9,057 bases of DNA from an uncultured Pelolinea sp. (GCA_937902055.1 CALGUJ010000062.1:1-9057), one strand, 5' to 3'. Shown: positions 1 through 7,046, counted from the first letter of the stretch. Notes: generated by a model not told the origin, from the sequence alone. Numbers and translations: made by a program.

Positions 1-1
1 G

Positions 2-229
2 GTTCCCGGCGGCCAATTCGGAACGCTGCTGCCAACCACCAATCAGATCACCAAATTACTGATGGAATTAAGACGCAATAACTTTGAATTTATCGACGTT
101 TGCGAAATATTGATGCGGTTTTACCAGGCGGAAGCCGAGAAATTCCGTCCGGTTGACCGCATGGTCGCGCATACCGGCTACCTGATCTTCGCGCGTCCGA
201 TCAATAAAATTGAACAATCGAATGAATGA
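2..229 (+). CDS. trmI: tRNA (adenine-58-N1)-methyltransferase, C-terminal end (partial)
   Basis: This is the last 75 codons of a gene that begins before the window; the reading frame starts at base 2 and ends at a TGA at 227-229. The visible part resembles the C-terminus of the TrmI/Gcd14 family, which methylates N1 of adenine 58 in the T-loop of tRNA using S-adenosylmethionine in the cytoplasm. Seen directly: a GTLLPTTNQ stretch followed by a helical region, then the tail signature RPVDRMVAHTGYLIFARP. The RP..RMV.HT..L..AR pattern is what I recognise from the family. The SAM-binding motifs lie upstream and cannot be checked. The stop codon is overlapped by the next gene (ATGAATGA at 222-229), so the two are probably cotranscribed and translationally coupled. 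The family call is fairly firm; the alternative is another class I methyltransferase of the same fold. Confidence 0.82.
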   Translation, partial: VPGGQFGTLLPTTNQITKLLMELRRNNFEFIDVCEILMRFYQAEAEKFRPVDRMVAHTGYLIFARPINKIEQSNE

Positions 230-794
230 TGCTACTCTGGAAGAATTTAAAAGAAAATTGAGGAACCATTCTGACGGAAGCTGCAGGAACCGCGCTGACA
301 AACCGGAATCCAAAGCAGCGGTATTGGTGCCTTTTGCCTATCATCATTCGGAACTTGTGATCCTGTTCACGCATCGCTCGCATACCCTGGTCAGCCATCG
401 CGGACAGGTTTCTTACCCTGGAGGCATGCATGAGCCAACCGATGAGACCATGCAGGCTACCGCTTTACGTGAAACCGAGGAAGAAATCGGTATCTCTGGC
501 CGGAACATTCAAATCCTGGGCCAACTGGATTGCATCCAATCGCATACCCGCACGCTTATATTTCCGTTTGTCGGTTTCATCGATGACTTGAACGGACTTA
601 AAAATAACCTCGACGAAGTCGAAAGGATTTTCTGCATCCCTTATGCATGGCTGAGCGATCCGCGCAATCTGCATCAGGAGGACTATCAACGCTCCAACGG
701 TGAAATTCACAGGGTATGGTCGTTCAACGATTATGATGGGGAAAAAATCTGGGGAATCACGGCGGAAATAACGCGGCAGTTGATCGAACTGTAG
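222..794 (+). CDS. Nudix hydrolase, CoA pyrophosphatase-like (NudL/UPF0035 type)
   Basis: A 190-residue protein expected to hydrolyse the diphosphate of coenzyme A or its derivatives, giving 3',5'-ADP and phosphopantetheine, in the cytoplasm. At residues 47-68 it has the UPF0035-type signature seen in CoA-specific Nudix enzymes (LFTHRS..L..H.GQVSYPGG). The Nudix helix follows at about 67-91, ending RETEEEIGI with the metal-binding glutamates. As in that subfamily, the spacing between the glycine and the first acidic residue departs slightly from the classic GX5E. A WGITAEI motif near 177-183 is also typical. I chose the ATG at 222; a TTG 12 bases upstream is in frame but has no better ribosome site. 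The ATG overlaps the preceding methyltransferase gene by 8 bases, so coupling is likely. The length is normal for the family. Substrate specificity is inferred from the signature only. Confidence 0.85.
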   Translation: MNDATLEEFKRKLRNHSDGSCRNRADKPESKAAVLVPFAYHHSELVILFTHRSHTLVSHRGQVSYPGGMHEPTDETMQATALRETEEEIGISGRNIQILGQLDCIQSHTRTLIFPFVGFIDDLNGLKNNLDEVERIFCIPYAWLSDPRNLHQEDYQRSNGEIHRVWSFNDYDGEKIWGITAEITRQLIEL

Positions 795-829
795 ACAGAC
801 AGGCCAGTAACTTCGGTTTACTAAAGTAA

Positions 830-861
830 AAGAGCGGAAAATAATTCCGCTCTTCTTTCTT
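830..861. terminator. Bidirectional hairpin terminator between the Nudix and bL25 genes
   Basis: A perfect 10-bp inverted repeat, AAGAGCGGAA (830-839) and TTCCGCTCTT (845-854), flanks a 5-base loop. A pyrimidine-rich, T-containing tail (CTTTCTT) follows on the plus strand, and an A-rich flank gives T's on the minus strand. It sits between two converging genes, ending 794 (plus) and 884 (minus), so it probably serves both. Confidence 0.8.
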
Positions 862-883
862 GCATCCGATGGAGAGGAAAATA

Positions 884-1537
884 TTACTCTTCCTCGCCTT
901 CCTCTTCTTTCTTGCCGCGTTCGATGACTTCCGGTTCGGTTGTCCCTTCGGCGCCCTCCACAACTTCCTCAACAATCGCTTCTTCTTTCACCGCGGATAC
1001 AACCACGATCAGGTCTTCAGGATTGGTCAGGAATTCAACGTTCGCTATGGCGGGCAAATCTTTCACATATATCGCGTCTCCAATTTCTTTAAGGATGGAG
1101 AGATCCACAGTGATGGATTCAGGCAAATCCTGGGGAAGACATTCAACCTCGATGTGCTCGATACCGGAGACGACCATGGCATCATAGTCCTTGAGAACCG
1201 GCGCTTCGCCAGTCAGGTTGATGCTGACAGCGGTGCGTAATTTCTCTTTCAATGAGACTGCCAGGAAATCGATGTGGATGATTTCGTTTTTGATGTAATC
1301 TTTCTGGATTTCCCTCACCAACGTGGGCTGTTGATTTCCTGCGAGATCAATGGTCAGAATGGTTGAGCTGGAGACCTTACCCAGTGTTGTTGTGGTTGCC
1401 TTGCGATCCAGTACGATAGGGGTGGATTCAACCCCCTTCCCGTAAATTACCGCCGGGAGTTTACGCTCGCGCCGCAGAACTTTGACTTGCTTGCCGGTTA
1501 ATTCTCTTTTTTCGGCATTTAAAATGACTTTTTCCAT
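884..1537 (-). CDS. rplY: 50S ribosomal protein bL25, long CTC form
   Basis: A 217-residue protein of the bL25/TL5/CTC family, which binds 5S rRNA in the central protuberance of the large ribosomal subunit. Residues 1-90 form the 5S-binding L25 domain, with the typical start (LNAEKRELTGKQVKVLRRE..LPAVIYGKG) and the motif EIIHIDFLAVSLKEK at 85-99. Residues 100-183 are the beta-rich TL5/CTC C-terminal domain (IEHIEVECLPQDLPESITVD). The last 35 residues are a very acidic tail, common in long bacterial members. An AAGGA site 6 bases before the ATG supports the start. The gene lies downstream of the dynamin-like gene on the same strand, with about 130 bases between them and a good promoter of its own (1607-1635). 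It ends at a hairpin terminator shared with the converging Nudix gene. The assignment is secure. Confidence 0.95.
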   Translation of the reverse strand: MEKVILNAEKRELTGKQVKVLRRERKLPAVIYGKGVESTPIVLDRKATTTTLGKVSSSTILTIDLAGNQQPTLVREIQKDYIKNEIIHIDFLAVSLKEKLRTAVSINLTGEAPVLKDYDAMVVSGIEHIEVECLPQDLPESITVDLSILKEIGDAIYVKDLPAIANVEFLTNPEDLIVVVSAVKEEAIVEEVVEGAEGTTEPEVIERGKKEEEGEEE

Positions 1538-1557
1538 ATTTTCCTTTCGCGCCTCTT

Positions 1558-1574
1558 GCCTTGTTGGTCAAGGC
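1558..1574 (-). other. Small hairpin in the bL25 leader
   Basis: On the minus-strand transcript, GCCTTG (1569-1574) and CAAGGC (1558-1563) form a perfect 6-bp stem with the 5-base loop ACCAA. It ends about 20 bases upstream of the bL25 start codon. There is no T-run after it, so it is not a terminator. A role in translation control is possible but unsupported. Confidence 0.35.
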
Positions 1575-1606
1575 TACCTTCGCTTATAAAATAGACACAG
1601 ACGACG

Positions 1607-1635
1607 ATTTTATCTATTTGCCGGTGATTCGTCAA
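1607..1635 (-). promoter_or_regulatory. Sigma70-type promoter for bL25
   Basis: On the minus strand, TTGACG (1630-1635) and TAAAAT (1607-1612) are 17 bases apart, each matching the consensus in five of six positions. The predicted start is near base 1600, giving a leader of about 60 bases before the bL25 ATG at 1537. It lies just past the stop codon of the dynamin-like gene, so bL25 can be transcribed independently. Confidence 0.65.
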
Positions 1636-1670
1636 GATTGTAAAAGTATTTCAGATTTGGGTATTAATAC

Positions 1671-3392
1671 TCAATACTGTTCGATCTCAAGGCGATATTG
1701 TTCGCAACGGGAAGATAACGAATCCAATTGGCCGGCGGCATCGTTGAGCCGGTTTTCTTCGGCACGGATAAACCGGCTGTAAGGATGAATGGTCGTATTG
1801 ATATTCTCGATAATAACGTCCACCTGGTGGCCGAATTCCTGCATCATGCTGGCAGATAAACGGCTGCGCAAATCGGCCAGGTTCTTTGAAAACTGGTTTT
1901 TAGTTTGCTTGCGTTTAGCCGGCAGTATGAAAAAGCCCAAAGCAGCCGCCAAACCGGCCAGGAGGATTCCGGTCATATCGGCAGAAGCGGTAGTTGCCAT
2001 GGCGGTGATGATGGCTCCCAAGCCCAATGCGCTGACTTCGATGGCCGCGGAGGTGGCGACGGCTGATTGCGCTTCGTCCGCTATCTGCGCCGCTTCCGCT
2101 TCTTTATCGAATGCCTCCACGATGCGCTGCGCTTCGCGATTGATCGAGGTGATGATCTTCTGGCGTTCCAGGTTGATCTGCTGTGTGGCAGGGTCATGCA
2201 AAACGCGATCCTGGTACCTGGCGCTGCGTTCGTTGATCTTGCGGGTGACGATTTGCCACTGCTTGAGATCCTCATCCACCAACCAGTCTATGGAATTACC
2301 GACCTTTCTGTCGATCTCGCGCGCGAGGTCTTGTACGACCATCTGGCTGAATTCGTTTTTAATACGGTCTTTGTTTAAAAGGTCCATGACACGATTCAAT
2401 CGGAAGGTGTTATCGAAAAATTCAAGGCCGCGTTTTTCGTATTCCAACAGGGCATTATCGATTTCGGCGTAACGGAATTTAAAAGATCGCAGGGTATCCT
2501 CCCGGAAAAGGGAAATCTGTCGATGGATATCATCCAGCAGCCGGACATCTTCGCTGATCATTTCTTTCTGATCCGTATTTAACTTGACGTATTTTCTGGT
2601 CAGGTTATCCAAAATCCCCAATGGGTTGAGCAATTTGAGTTTGAAGCGATTGCGTGTATCCAAGGTTGTCGAAATGAAATTCTCAATTTCTCTCATCTGT
2701 GATGAAGATGATTTCGTTTCGTTTTTAATGCGCAGTCCTTCTTTGGCGCTCACCGAAAAGATATTCGGAACAATTCCCAGTAATTTGCCGGCATTACTGC
2801 TGACGAACTCCTTAACCTTTTCCAGGTCTTGGGAATTTTCCACAATGTCGCTTTTATTGATAATGATGACGATCTTCTTGCCCCAATCGCGGATGCTTTC
2901 CAGGAATAATCTTTCGCTTTCCGTGAATGGCCGGTCAACCGAGGTCACAAACAGCACCAAATCGGAGCGGGGAATAAAATCACTGGTCAATTGCTCGTGT
3001 TCGCGCAGAATGGCATTGGTGCCGGGGGTGTCCACAATACTGATCTCTTCCAAAACAGGATTGGGAAGTTCAACCAGAAGATTTCCTTTTCCGTCGCGCC
3101 GGATTGCCCGCTGCTCGTTGAAGCGCAAAATGGTGATACCCGCTGTTGTGGGAGTTACGCCGGTATCCAGGACGGATTCACCCAGCAGGGCATTGATAAA
3201 GGCGGATTTTCCGGAATTGAATTCCCCCGCCACGACCAAGAGAAAAAGATCATCAACCTGAAAGAGCAGGTCATCCAGCAGGGACAAGTCTTTCAGATCA
3301 CTGCGGGTTTCGGCCAGGAATTGTTTTTCCTGGATCAACAGCGATTTAATCTTATCGATCAATTGTTGGCGGGATTTTTTAAGATTTTCCAT
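1671..3392 (-). CDS. Bacterial dynamin-like GTPase
   Basis: A 573-residue large GTPase of the dynamin superfamily. Such proteins bind and remodel membranes in bacteria (repair, fusion, lipid mixing or stress response); the exact role here is unknown. Visible motifs are the P-loop GEFNSGKS (56-63), a switch I threonine within TPTTAGIT (80-87), DTPG (121-124) and NKSD (179-182). After the GTPase domain comes a long helical stalk, about 250-440, with many charged heptad-like stretches. A hydrophobic pair of segments at about 446-490 (alanine, glycine and leucine rich, ending in FFILPAKRK) is a likely membrane insertion or paddle region. A helical return stalk ends the protein. The start ATG has AAGGA 4-5 bases upstream. 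Only one copy is present here, whereas bacterial dynamins often occur as tandem pairs. The gene diverges from phnD and runs towards bL25. Confidence 0.88.
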   Translation of the reverse strand: MENLKKSRQQLIDKIKSLLIQEKQFLAETRSDLKDLSLLDDLLFQVDDLFLLVVAGEFNSGKSAFINALLGESVLDTGVTPTTAGITILRFNEQRAIRRDGKGNLLVELPNPVLEEISIVDTPGTNAILREHEQLTSDFIPRSDLVLFVTSVDRPFTESERLFLESIRDWGKKIVIIINKSDIVENSQDLEKVKEFVSSNAGKLLGIVPNIFSVSAKEGLRIKNETKSSSSQMREIENFISTTLDTRNRFKLKLLNPLGILDNLTRKYVKLNTDQKEMISEDVRLLDDIHRQISLFREDTLRSFKFRYAEIDNALLEYEKRGLEFFDNTFRLNRVMDLLNKDRIKNEFSQMVVQDLAREIDRKVGNSIDWLVDEDLKQWQIVTRKINERSARYQDRVLHDPATQQINLERQKIITSINREAQRIVEAFDKEAEAAQIADEAQSAVATSAAIEVSALGLGAIITAMATTASADMTGILLAGLAAALGFFILPAKRKQTKNQFSKNLADLRSRLSASMMQEFGHQVDVIIENINTTIHPYSRFIRAEENRLNDAAGQLDSLSSRCEQYRLEIEQY

Positions 3393-3403
3393 GATTTCCT
3401 TGC

Positions 3404-3412
3404 ATTATATCA
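3404..3412 (-). promoter_or_regulatory. Possible extended -10 promoter for the dynamin-like gene
   Basis: The minus strand reads TGATATAAT, a perfect extended -10 element (TGnTATAAT). No good -35 box lies 16-18 bases upstream, which an extended -10 can tolerate. Transcription would start near base 3397, only about five bases before the ATG, so the transcript would be almost leaderless and lose part of the AAGGA site. That is odd, so the call is tentative. Confidence 0.35.
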
Positions 3413-3463
3413 TTCAGGATAAACTGAAATTTATTTACGGAATCGCAAGAGGATGAATTTAAC

Positions 3464-3492
3464 TTGCATTGTAGATATTGTTGTTATATAGT
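3464..3492 (+). promoter_or_regulatory. Probable promoter for phnD
   Basis: TTGCAT (3464-3469) and TATAGT (3487-3492) are 17 bases apart. The -10 box matches the consensus in five of six positions, but the -35 box only in three. The predicted start near 3499 leaves a leader of about 28 bases that contains the strong ribosome site. I saw no clear Pho box. Confidence 0.45.
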
Positions 3493-3514
3493 TTCAATAG
3501 ACCATAAACCAGAA

Positions 3515-3521
3515 AAGGAGG
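3515..3521 (+). promoter_or_regulatory. Strong ribosome binding site of phnD
   Basis: AAGGAGG lies 5 bases before the ATG at 3527. It fixes the start at the methionine that begins the lipoprotein signal peptide and rules out the longer reading from a TTG at 3464. Confidence 0.85.
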
Positions 3522-3526
3522 ATTTT

Positions 3527-4444
3527 ATGAAAGTCAGCAAGAAATGCTTAGTAGCTCTCGCGATTTTGATATTGGCAAGTCTCGTATTAACTGCATGCAA
3601 ACCAAAATGGGATGCAGAATTGGGAACGGAAGAGAACCCGATCATCTTCGTGGCGGTACCTTCCGGTGAAACCGAACGTGTGCTGGCCGGGTTCGACAAG
3701 ATGGCTGATCTGCTGTATCAATCCACCGGCCTGGTGATCAAACCATTCGTGGCAACCAGTTATGCCAGCGCGATCGAAGCGCTTTGCCAGGATCCGCCAA
3801 AAGCCCACATGGCATCACTGGCAACTTTCTCTTATATCCTTGCTTCCGAAAAGGGTTGCGCCGAAACTGCCCTGGTTTCCACGAGGTACGGAAGCCCTTC
3901 ATATAACGGCCAATTCATGGTCATGGCTGACGATCCTGCGGACAGCATCGATGATCTGAAAGGGTACACCTGGTGCGTTTCAGAAGCTTTCAGCACCAGC
4001 GGCGTAGTCATCCCCAAGATCATGTTCCAGGGCGTAGGGATCAATCCCGATACCGACCTGGGTGAAATGGTGGAAGCCGGCTCACATGAAGCGGCCGCAG
4101 CGGGCGTTTATAACGGCGACTGCCAATTCGCGACCACCTATGTCGACGCGCGCACCCGCATCGAGGAAGATTATCCTGACATCATGGAAAAGACCAAGGT
4201 CATCGCCATCGAACCGGATATCCCGAATGATGGTATTCAATTCGTAAAAGGATTCCCCGAGGAAACCAAGGAGAAATTGGTCACCGCCATCCTGGACCTG
4301 TTCAATACTGAAGAAGGCCTGGCTGCCATGGACGAGGCATATCAGTGGAGCGGCATGGAACGCCATGACGATACGTTCTATGATCCTTTCCGCCAGATCC
4401 TGGACGCGGCTGGAGTATCTGCCGAGGATTTAGCCAAGGAATAA
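3527..4444 (+). CDS. phnD: Phosphonate/phosphite-type ABC transporter substrate-binding lipoprotein
   Basis: A 305-residue lipoprotein that should capture phosphonate, phosphite or another phosphate analogue outside the membrane and deliver it to PhnE/PhnC. Residues 1-24 are a lipoprotein signal: basic start, hydrophobic core and lipobox LTAC, with Cys24 the lipidated residue. The mature part begins with a PhnD-like strand, IIFVAVPSGETERVLAGF (39-56). It includes the anion-binding loop AFSTSGVVIP (154-163), the STSG signature of PhnD/PtxB proteins, and DIPNDGIQFVKGFPEE (231-246), also typical. There are several cysteines (87, 111, 150, 199), and disulfides are possible. Its length is normal. 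The gene is first in a D-C-E operon, with a strong ribosome site and a following hairpin that could favour its expression over the other two genes. No degradation genes are nearby, so the substrate cannot be named. Confidence 0.92.
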   Translation: MKVSKKCLVALAILILASLVLTACKPKWDAELGTEENPIIFVAVPSGETERVLAGFDKMADLLYQSTGLVIKPFVATSYASAIEALCQDPPKAHMASLATFSYILASEKGCAETALVSTRYGSPSYNGQFMVMADDPADSIDDLKGYTWCVSEAFSTSGVVIPKIMFQGVGINPDTDLGEMVEAGSHEAAAAGVYNGDCQFATTYVDARTRIEEDYPDIMEKTKVIAIEPDIPNDGIQFVKGFPEETKEKLVTAILDLFNTEEGLAAMDEAYQWSGMERHDDTFYDPFRQILDAAGVSAEDLAKE

Positions 4445-4479
4445 GCACAACATAAAAATGGGTCCCGATTAGTTCAAAC

Positions 4480-4516
4480 AAGAAGGGAAAGACGGTTGAG
4501 CTGCCTTTCCCTTCTT
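4480..4516 (+). terminator. Hairpin between phnD and phnC, possible attenuating terminator
   Basis: A perfect 12-bp inverted repeat, AAGAAGGGAAAG (4480-4491) and CTTTCCCTTCTT (4505-4516), encloses a 13-base loop. The T-run at its end is short and broken (CTTCTTTGCT), so readthrough is likely. It lies 36 bases after the phnD stop. Such hairpins are common after genes for binding proteins and can lower expression of the downstream transporter genes or protect the upstream message. Confidence 0.6.
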
Positions 4517-4547
4517 TGCTATCCATGAGGGTGATGGTTTTTTGATC

Positions 4548-4573
4548 TTGTCAACAGCCAGCTATTATATAAT
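4548..4573 (+). promoter_or_regulatory. Weak candidate promoter for phnC-phnE
   Basis: A perfect -10 hexamer, TATAAT, is at 4568-4573, about 30 bases before the phnC start. The best -35 match, TTGTCA (4548-4553), is only 14 bases away, which is too short, and no TG extension is present. It could be an internal promoter after the phnD hairpin or simply AT-rich sequence. Confidence 0.3.
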
Positions 4574-4602
4574 CTGATTAAACAGGATTTGAGGAAAAAA
4601 GA

Positions 4603-5385
4603 ATGCTCCAGGTAAGAAATCTAACCAAAGTATATGGCGATGGAACGGTAGCCCTTAAGAATATCAGTTTTGAGGTGCCGGATGGCGAGTTCCTGGTTAT
4701 TATCGGCCTATCCGGTTCAGGAAAATCCACCTTGCTGCGTTGTATCAACCGCTTGATCGATCCGACCGAAGGCGAAATCATTTGGGATGGTGTGGATTTA
4801 TGCGCTTTGAAGGGGGAGGATTTGCGAAAAGTACGCCGGAAGATCGGCATGGTTTTTCAAAACTTCAACCTGGTAAAGCGTTCTTCTGTTTTTGCCAATG
4901 TCATGTCCGGCCGGTTGGGATACGCAGGCACGCTTTCCAGCATGTTCGGAAAATTTGATAAATCCGACCTGGAAATGGGACGCGGCGTGGTTGAACGGCT
5001 GGGAATCACCGACCAGATGCACAAACGCGCCGATGAATTAAGCGGCGGTCAGCAGCAGCGGGTGGGTATCGCGCGCGCATTGATGCAGGAACCCGAGATG
5101 ATCCTGGCCGATGAACCAGTGGCTAGCCTGGATCCTGTGCTGGCGCACTCCATCCTGAAAACCCTGGAGCAATTGAACCAGGAAGACAAGATCACTGTTC
5201 TTTGCAGCCTGCATTATCTCGACCTGGTGCAACGGTACGCCACCAGCGTAATCGGCCTGCGCTTGGGAGAGATTGTCTATCAAGGTTCAAAGGCGGACAT
5301 CAGAAAGATGACAGACGAGCAATTCAAGGATGTATACGGCGCTGAAGCCGAACGAATTGGCGCTTCAATCGAGGGCGGTTCATAG
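4603..5385 (+). CDS. phnC: Phosphonate-type ABC transporter ATP-binding protein
   Basis: A 260-residue cytoplasmic ATPase that should power uptake through PhnE. All nucleotide-binding elements are visible: Walker A GLSGSGKST (35-43), Q-loop VFQNFNLV (84-91), ABC signature LSGGQQQRV (146-154), Walker B MILADEP (166-172), D-loop SLD (175-177) and switch histidine 204 in LHYLDL. PhnC-specific sequence includes LLRCINRLIDPTEGEI (44-59), VKRSSVFANVMSGRLGY (91-107) and DEPVASLDP (170-178). Family members often have N-L-H at the switch; here it is S-L-H, a small change. A GAGGA site lies 7 bases before the ATG. The gene follows phnD after a hairpin and precedes phnE by 18 bases. The class assignment is firm, but the actual substrate is not known from sequence. 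Confidence 0.94.
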   Translation: MLQVRNLTKVYGDGTVALKNISFEVPDGEFLVIIGLSGSGKSTLLRCINRLIDPTEGEIIWDGVDLCALKGEDLRKVRRKIGMVFQNFNLVKRSSVFANVMSGRLGYAGTLSSMFGKFDKSDLEMGRGVVERLGITDQMHKRADELSGGQQQRVGIARALMQEPEMILADEPVASLDPVLAHSILKTLEQLNQEDKITVLCSLHYLDLVQRYATSVIGLRLGEIVYQGSKADIRKMTDEQFKDVYGAEAERIGASIEGGS

Positions 5386-5403
5386 GAAAAAGAGGAATCG
5401 AGA

Positions 5404-6912
5404 ATGCAAGCCAGAAAAACTGTGCAAAAAGAGCAGAAGAAAAGCCTGGTGCCGCCGTTTGTCGCGGCTATCTCCTCTGGCCTTATACCCGGCTTGGGGC
5501 AGATGCTGGCAATGGCGGTTCACCGCGGCATCATCATTTTTATCAGCCTGGTTTCAGCGATCGGATTGTTGATTTGGCGAATTTACGAGGCAGGAAAACG
5601 CTATTCTGACTGGAAAACCATTATTCAAAAAGCGTATTACCTGAATCCATTTCTTTACGTCATCACTGCGTTGATTATCGTCGCTTACGTCCTGAATATT
5701 CTGGATGCTTATCAGCAAGCCAAACCGCAAAGATCCAAAGCCGCAGGCATGATCTTCGTGATCCTGCTGGTATTCTTTTTCCAGGGCTGGGAAATTGGCG
5801 GCATCGATATGGGCAGCCTGTTTGCCGACGCGGACGAAGCAGTGCCGGCCTTGACCAGGGTGATGTGGCCCTGGGACAAAGCCATTTCGTACCCTGAAGA
5901 ATACCGCACTACCTACGTTGAGGTGCAGTCTCCTTGCACGGAAACGCCATATCCCGCGGGAGAGATCAGAGAAGACGCACCGTATCTAATTGCCGATCCA
6001 ACCTGCGGCGACCCATCTGTGGTTGAAGAATCGTTAGGCACCGAATTTAACCTGGTCGGGCGCAATTTCATCCCCGGCAATACCATTGAAATGTGGTGGA
6101 AAGATCCGATCAATAATGAATTTCATCATCGCGTGGGCGGGGATTACCTGATCGTAACACCGGACCAAAATGGAAATTTTGAAGTGTCGGTAATCATGCC
6201 ATACCGGACCATTCCGCCGGTAGCGGGGGAGGGGCCGAAAACCTGGCAGATCCAGGCGCGCCAACTGGTCAGCGTCGGCGGCGCCGAACCCAGCCAGGAA
6301 TTAAAGCTGGCGGTTGAAAAAATGATCGAGACCATTTTCATCGGAATGATGGCTACCTTTTTCGGGATCATCCTGGCGATTCCTGTCAGTTTCATTGCCG
6401 CGCGCAACCTGATGTCGCACTCGCCGATAACCCTGGCGATCTATTACATCGTCCGTACCATTCTCAACATCATCCGCGCCATCGAGCCGTTGATTTGGGC
6501 GATCATTGCCGTGATCGTGGTGGGATTGGGGCCATTCGCCGGCATCCTGGCATTAACGCTGCATTCGCTGGCATCGTTAGCGAAAATGTATTCAGAGGCC
6601 ATCGAGAGCATCGATCCCGGACCGATCGAAGCGGTGCAAGCCACAGGGGCTAACTGGTTCCAGGTGATCAGCTACGCCGTGATCCCCCAAATCATCCCGC
6701 CATTCGTATCCTTCACGATCTACCGCTGGGACATCAATATCCGCATGTCCACCGTGATCGGCTTTGTGGGGGGAGGCGGAATCGGCTTCCTGCTGGCGCA
6801 ATGGATACGGATCCTGGATTACCGGGCTGCCGGAATAGCCGTGTGGTTCATCGCGATCACGGTAGCTGTGCTTGACTTTGCCAGCGCTGAAATTCGCGAG
6901 CGTTTTGTGTAA
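5404..6912 (+). CDS. phnE: Composite PhnE-type ABC permease with extra N-terminal and extracytoplasmic regions
   Basis: A 502-residue inner-membrane permease, nearly twice the usual PhnE length of about 260-290. The conserved permease core is at about 300-502: IETIFIGMMATFFGIILAIPVSFIAARN (308-335), the cytoplasmic EAA loop EAVQATGANWFQVISYAVIP (409-428), RMSTVIGFVGGGGIG (447-461) and a final membrane helix (476-493). Ahead of it are an N-terminal hydrophobic region (about 19-61 with GLIPGLGQ, and 81-100), then a helix at 114-131 leading into IGGIDMGSLF, which matches the usual PhnE entry. Residues 131-302 form a hydrophilic, probably extracytoplasmic section. It has two cysteines (178, 201) and an Ig-like pattern (FNLVGRNFIPG, then TPDQNGNFEVSVIMP). 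AGAGGA lies 7 bases before the ATG. The gene is last in the operon and is followed by a terminator. The permease role is firm; the function of the extra parts is inference. Confidence 0.88.
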   Translation: MQARKTVQKEQKKSLVPPFVAAISSGLIPGLGQMLAMAVHRGIIIFISLVSAIGLLIWRIYEAGKRYSDWKTIIQKAYYLNPFLYVITALIIVAYVLNILDAYQQAKPQRSKAAGMIFVILLVFFFQGWEIGGIDMGSLFADADEAVPALTRVMWPWDKAISYPEEYRTTYVEVQSPCTETPYPAGEIREDAPYLIADPTCGDPSVVEESLGTEFNLVGRNFIPGNTIEMWWKDPINNEFHHRVGGDYLIVTPDQNGNFEVSVIMPYRTIPPVAGEGPKTWQIQARQLVSVGGAEPSQELKLAVEKMIETIFIGMMATFFGIILAIPVSFIAARNLMSHSPITLAIYYIVRTILNIIRAIEPLIWAIIAVIVVGLGPFAGILALTLHSLASLAKMYSEAIESIDPGPIEAVQATGANWFQVISYAVIPQIIPPFVSFTIYRWDINIRMSTVIGFVGGGGIGFLLAQWIRILDYRAAGIAVWFIAITVAVLDFASAEIRERFV

Positions 6913-6937
6913 AACTATCAACACAAATAAATTATAG

Positions 6938-6972
6938 AAAGGCTGAAATGAAAGACTCTTTCAGCCTTTTTT
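6938..6972. terminator. Strong intrinsic terminator after phnE
   Basis: A perfect 11-bp inverted repeat, AAAGGCTGAAA (6938-6948) and TTTCAGCCTTT (6959-6969), has a 10-base loop and runs into six T's (6967-6972). It ends the phnD-C-E transcript. On the minus strand the same stem is followed by TTTCTATAAT, so it may also stop the converging recombinase/kinase transcript that ends at 7047. Confidence 0.88.
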
Positions 6973-7046
6973 ATATATTGCGCATAGGTGTAGTTTCTAT
7001 CGATTAAGCAATCAGTCAACAAGCAGGGGAAATAACGTCAACGAAT

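Noticed and set aside
860..1240. Plus-strand open frame of 126 codons antisense to bL25
   Set aside because: It lies wholly opposite a secure ribosomal protein gene, starts inside the terminator tail region and has no recognisable protein pattern.
1789..2472. Plus-strand open frame of 227 codons antisense to the dynamin-like gene
   Set aside because: Its composition (many Arg, Ser, Cys and Met) is typical of the reverse complement of a real gene; the opposite strand has clear GTPase motifs.
2584..3261. Plus-strand open frame of 225 codons antisense to the GTPase domain
   Set aside because: It is a mirror of the conserved P-loop region on the minus strand; serine- and arginine-rich, with no family features.
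3464..3526. TTG start giving phnD a 21-residue N-terminal extension
   Set aside because: The extension covers the candidate promoter and the AAGGAGG site, and would bury the lipoprotein signal peptide behind a polar segment.
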